Shown here: positions 5,198-7,484 of the stretch, piece after piece
How the letters are laid out: each line of letters begins with the position of its first letter
Numbering within the stretch: position 1 is the stretch's first letter
NCBI GenBank assembly: GCA_934444695.1
Contig: CAKSDF010000097.1
Coordinates: 1-7,484 of the forward strand
Origin: an uncultured Eubacteriales bacterium
GTDB lineage: Bacteria > Bacillota > Clostridia > Oscillospirales > Acutalibacteraceae
DNA: 7,484 nt
Direction: 5' to 3'
Notes under the pieces: model-generated
Databases searched by the model: none
Seen by the model: the letters and a program-made list of their open reading frames with translations, nothing else
Told to the model about the DNA's origin: nothing
Position numbers and translations under genes: made by a program

Positions 5198-5461
5198 GGA
5201 GGAAGAGTAGCGCTTTTCCCTTCGGTAAAGGCCGAAAGATCTGCGGTATTTTGCGGACAAAGGCTTAAAGAGAATTGCCGTCACCGGCTGAGAGCGGCAA
5301 ACCGAGAAATTGCGTGAAGACCACCCTCGTCAGAGCCGCCGTATTCAAGGCGGACGGGTCGTTTCCGTTACAAAACGCGCGAGTGACGGCTTTTGCCGTA
5401 ATTCAGGTGGAACCGTGGAGTAACACTTCACCCTGTTTTTGGGTGGAGTGTTTTGTTTTTT
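5198..5461 (+). ncRNA. T-box riboswitch (tRNA-Thr sensing) in the thrS leader
   Basis: Recognisable T-box parts occur in order: the GGAAGAGTA element of the Stem I specifier-loop S-turn (5201-5209), the AAAGAGAA bulge region, and the distal hairpin TTGCCG/CGGCAA (5275-5280 with 5295-5300) with loop sequence ACCGGCTGAGAG. The specifier loop GTGAAGACCACC (5314-5325) has codon ACC (Thr) at 5320-5322. A short Stem III (ACGG..CCGT) ends near CCGTTA, and the T-box sequence AGGTGGAACCGTGG is at 5405-5418. The antiterminator can form as CAGG/CCTG (5404-5407 with 5432-5435) plus GTGGA/TTCAC (5415-5419 with 5427-5431), leaving the canonical 7-nt bulge TGGAACC (5408-5414). The element reads the charging state of tRNA-Thr: uncharged tRNA stabilises the antiterminator and lets RNA polymerase continue into thrS. 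The threonine specifier agrees with the downstream gene. Stem II/pseudoknot details were not resolved by eye. Confidence 0.95.
5422..5461 (+). terminator. Regulated intrinsic terminator of the thrS T-box
   Basis: AACACTTCACCC (5422-5433) pairs with GGGTGGAGTGTT (5441-5452) over 12 bp with one T-G wobble and a 7-nt loop, followed by a T-rich run to 5461. Its 5' strand is the one needed by the antiterminator, so the two structures are mutually exclusive. Confidence 0.93.
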
Positions 5462-5486
5462 AAAAATAATTTTTGGAGTGATAGAT

Positions 5487-7433
5487 ATGTCAGAAATCAA
5501 TGTAAGTCTGCGAGGAGAGCAAAAACCCTTTGAAAAGGGCACACCTGCTTTTGAAATCGCAAAGTCCATCGGTATGGGCCTTTACAAGGCGGCCTGCGCA
5601 TGTAAAATAAACGGCAAGGTATGCGATCTTCGCACCCCTGTTGAAAGCGATTGCGATCTGGAATTTTTGACCTTCGACGACGAGGACGGCAAGCGCGCAT
5701 TCAACCACACCGCTTCTCACATTATGGCTCAGGCGGTCAAACGCCTTTTCCCCGATGTTAAGCTCTGCATCGGTCCCGCTATCGAGGACGGATTTTATTA
5801 CGACTTTGATATCGATGAGCATTTTACCCCCGAGACCCTCGAAAAGATCGAGGCCGAGATGAAAAAGATCGTCAAGGAGGACATTGCTCTCGAGCGTTTT
5901 GAGCTTGATGTTGCCGACGCCGAAAAGCTTATGGAAAACGAGCCTTACAAGGTCGAGCTTATAAAGGAACACAGCGGCAAGGGAGAAAAGATCTCCTTCT
6001 ATAAGCAGGGCGATTTTACCGACCTTTGCGCCGGCCCTCACCTTATGTCCACCGGTACAGTCAAGGCCTTTAAGCTGACCCAGTGCACGGGCGCATATTG
6101 GCGTGGAGATTCCAAGAACAAAATGCTCTGCCGCGTATACGGTACCGCTTTCCCAAAGGCGTCTTTGCTGACCGCTCACCTTGAAATGCTTGAGGAAGCC
6201 AAAAAGCGCGACCACAATGTCATCGGCCGCCAGCTCGAATACTTTACCACAGTCGATATTATCGGCCAGGGGCTTCCCATTCTTCTTCCCAAGGGCGCAA
6301 GGGTCATCCAGACACTTCAGCGTTTTGTTGAGGACGAGGAGGAGAGAAGGGGCTGGCTGCTCACAAAGACCCCCTATATGGCAAAAAGCGACCTTTATAA
6401 ACTGTCTGGTCACTGGGGACACTATAAGGAAGGTATGTTTGTACTGGGCGACGAGGAAAAGGATGACGAAGTTTTTGCACTTCGTCCCATGACCTGCCCC
6501 TTCCAGTATCAGGCCTATCTTAACCGTGCCCGTTCCTACCGTGATCTGCCCCTTCGCTATAATGAAACCTCCACACTTTTCCGTAACGAGGACAGCGGCG
6601 AGATGCACGGCCTTATACGTGTCCGCCAGTTCACAATAAGCGAGGGTCACCTTATGTGCACCCCCGACCAGCTTGAGCAGGAATTTAAGAGCTGTCTTGA
6701 GCTTACGACCTATCTGCTCAAGAGCGTGGGACTTTACGAGGATGTAACCTATCGCTTCTCCCAGTGGGATCCTAACGACCGCGAGAAGTACATCGGTACT
6801 CCCGAGCAGTGGGACGAGGCTCAGGGAACAATGGAAAAAATACTGAAGCACCTTGAGATTCCCTATAAGGTGGGTATCGGCGAGGCTGCTTTCTACGGTC
6901 CGAAGCTCGATATTCAGATTAAGAATGTTTACGGAAAAGAGGATACCCTCGTCACCATCCAGATCGACCAGATGCTTTCGGAAAAATTCGGAATGGAATA
7001 TGTCGACAGGGACGGCACCAAGAAGAATCCTTATATAATCCATCGCACCTCTATCGGCTGCTATGAGCGCACCCTGGCCCTCATTCTCGAAAAATATGCC
7101 GGCGCACTGCCCATGTGGCTGTCTCCCGAGCAGGTAAGGGTACTTCCCATAAGCGAGAAGTTCTTAGACCGTGCCGATGAGATAACCGCCGCCCTTAAGG
7201 CCGCCGGAGTGCGTACCACCTGCGACGCCAGAAGCGAAAAGATCGGATACAAGATCCGTTCGGCACAGCTTGAAAAGGTCAACTATATGCTTATCGTCGG
7301 CGAAAAAGAGGTCGAAAGCGGCACCGTGTCGGTTCGTTCCCGCGATGAGGGAGATCTCGGTTCTATGGGACTTGACGCCTTTATCAAAAAGGCCGACGAT
7401 GAGATCAAAACCCGCAAGATAAACAAAAAATAA
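5487..7433 (+). CDS. thrS: Threonyl-tRNA synthetase
   Basis: The 648-residue cytoplasmic enzyme charges tRNA-Thr with threonine using ATP and hydrolyses mischarged Ser-tRNA-Thr. Domain order: TGS (about 1-62); editing domain with HTASH (H74, H78) and DLCAGPH (C181, H185), which align with E. coli H73, H77, C182 and H186; class II catalytic core with zinc ligands C337 (RPMTCPFQ), H388 (ISEGHLMC) and H519 (YIIHRTS); then an anticodon-binding domain from about residue 545 (PEQVRVLPISEK...) to the end. All editing and zinc residues are present, so it should be active. The core differs from the E. coli type (KPMNCPGH, GSLERFIG) and has RPMTCPFQ and GCYERTLA instead, a variant I associate with anaerobic Firmicutes. 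ATG 5487 is preceded by GGAG (5475-5478) with an 8-nt spacer. An in-frame upstream GTG at 5439 lies inside the terminator and is rejected. Expression is governed by the T-box. Confidence 0.97.
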   Translation: MSEINVSLRGEQKPFEKGTPAFEIAKSIGMGLYKAACACKINGKVCDLRTPVESDCDLEFLTFDDEDGKRAFNHTASHIMAQAVKRLFPDVKLCIGPAIEDGFYYDFDIDEHFTPETLEKIEAEMKKIVKEDIALERFELDVADAEKLMENEPYKVELIKEHSGKGEKISFYKQGDFTDLCAGPHLMSTGTVKAFKLTQCTGAYWRGDSKNKMLCRVYGTAFPKASLLTAHLEMLEEAKKRDHNVIGRQLEYFTTVDIIGQGLPILLPKGARVIQTLQRFVEDEEERRGWLLTKTPYMAKSDLYKLSGHWGHYKEGMFVLGDEEKDDEVFALRPMTCPFQYQAYLNRARSYRDLPLRYNETSTLFRNEDSGEMHGLIRVRQFTISEGHLMCTPDQLEQEFKSCLELTTYLLKSVGLYEDVTYRFSQWDPNDREKYIGTPEQWDEAQGTMEKILKHLEIPYKVGIGEAAFYGPKLDIQIKNVYGKEDTLVTIQIDQMLSEKFGMEYVDRDGTKKNPYIIHRTSIGCYERTLALILEKYAGALPMWLSPEQVRVLPISEKFLDRADEITAALKAAGVRTTCDARSEKIGYKIRSAQLEKVNYMLIVGEKEVESGTVSVRSRDEGDLGSMGLDAFIKKADDEIKTRKINKK

Positions 7434-7484
7434 TGGCACTTTTCAAGCCGACGGTTATGCGTGACCGTCTCGCCGATATAGATG
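7433..7484 (+). CDS. Start of the next gene, possibly YqeG-type HAD phosphatase (truncated by window edge)
   Basis: The thrS stop TAA (7431-7433) shares its last base with an ATG at 7433. That frame is open to the window end and reads MALFKPTVMRDRLADID. Seventeen residues are too few for firm assignment. The MALFKPT...L.DID pattern resembles the N-terminus of clostridial YqeG-family HAD (subclass IIIA) phosphatases, just before their DLDNTL catalytic motif, which would lie outside the window. There is no separate strong SD, and the one-base stop/start overlap suggests translational coupling to thrS. Confidence 0.45.
   Translation, partial: MALFKPTVMRDRLADID

Noticed and set aside
5093..5463. 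Short + strand open frames in the thrS leader
   Set aside because: They coincide with promoter and T-box structure and have no SD or recognisable product.
5439..5486. Upstream in-frame GTG start for thrS
   Set aside because: It lies within the terminator stem-loop and adds residues not typical of ThrRS; ATG 5487 has a properly spaced GGAG.
5490..7043. Long open frame (517 codons) on the minus strand
   Set aside because: It is antisense to thrS, whose protein is unmistakable. The reverse frame stays open because of thrS codon usage and gives no recognisable domain.
1..7484. Mobile element, prophage or defence system
   Set aside because: No transposase, integrase, terminal inverted repeats, phage or toxin-antitoxin-like protein was seen; the genes are housekeeping, metal export and transport.

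Overview
The window looks like a contiguous piece of a Gram-positive, Clostridia-type chromosome of roughly balanced GC content. The pointers are strong AGGAG-type ribosome binding sites, TTG starts, TTGACA-17-TAGAAT promoters, a T-box riboswitch in front of a threonyl-tRNA synthetase, and a ThrRS sequence type I associate with anaerobic Firmicutes. Taxonomy is inferred from protein resemblance and signal style, not from a search. All supported genes read on the + strand and the region is dense, with most junctions tight or overlapping.

Left part (2-1759): the 3' two thirds of a Cu(I)-exporting P1B-type ATPase (CopA). Its membrane core is followed by a hydrophilic linker of about 70 residues and then a complete C-terminal heavy-metal-binding (HMA) domain. 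An in-frame ATG with a good Shine-Dalgarno sits exactly at the start of that HMA domain, so the gene may also yield a free 73-residue CopZ-like copper chaperone. This is the most interesting hypothesis in the window.

Middle-left (1760-2865): about 230 bp of a degenerate tandem array with a 19-20 bp period and no convincing gene. Then comes a 54-codon unrecognised small protein (TTG start, strong SD) whose end overlaps the start of trmO by 11 nt. TrmO is the SAM-dependent methylase that turns t6A37 of tRNA into m6t6A.

Middle (2840-4941): a near-consensus promoter is embedded in the end of trmO, and the trmO stop codon is the first three bases of its -10. It drives a DeoR-family regulator and, 20 bp later, an organophosphate:phosphate antiporter-type (GlpT/UhpT-like) transporter. 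Together they look like a self-contained organophosphate sensing and uptake pair without a catabolic enzyme in view.

Right part (4942-7484): an intergenic stretch with a weak candidate terminator and an AT-rich palindrome, then a second TTGACA-17-TAGAAT promoter. It is followed by a 5' leader with a terminus-proximal hairpin and a full threonine T-box: specifier ACC, UGGAACC antiterminator bulge and intrinsic terminator. Next is full-length thrS, and the thrS stop codon overlaps the ATG of a following gene cut by the window edge, possibly a YqeG-type HAD phosphatase. I see no mobile element, CRISPR array, tRNA or rRNA. Apart from the dual-product copA hypothesis and the 19-bp array, the window is mostly conventional housekeeping content.
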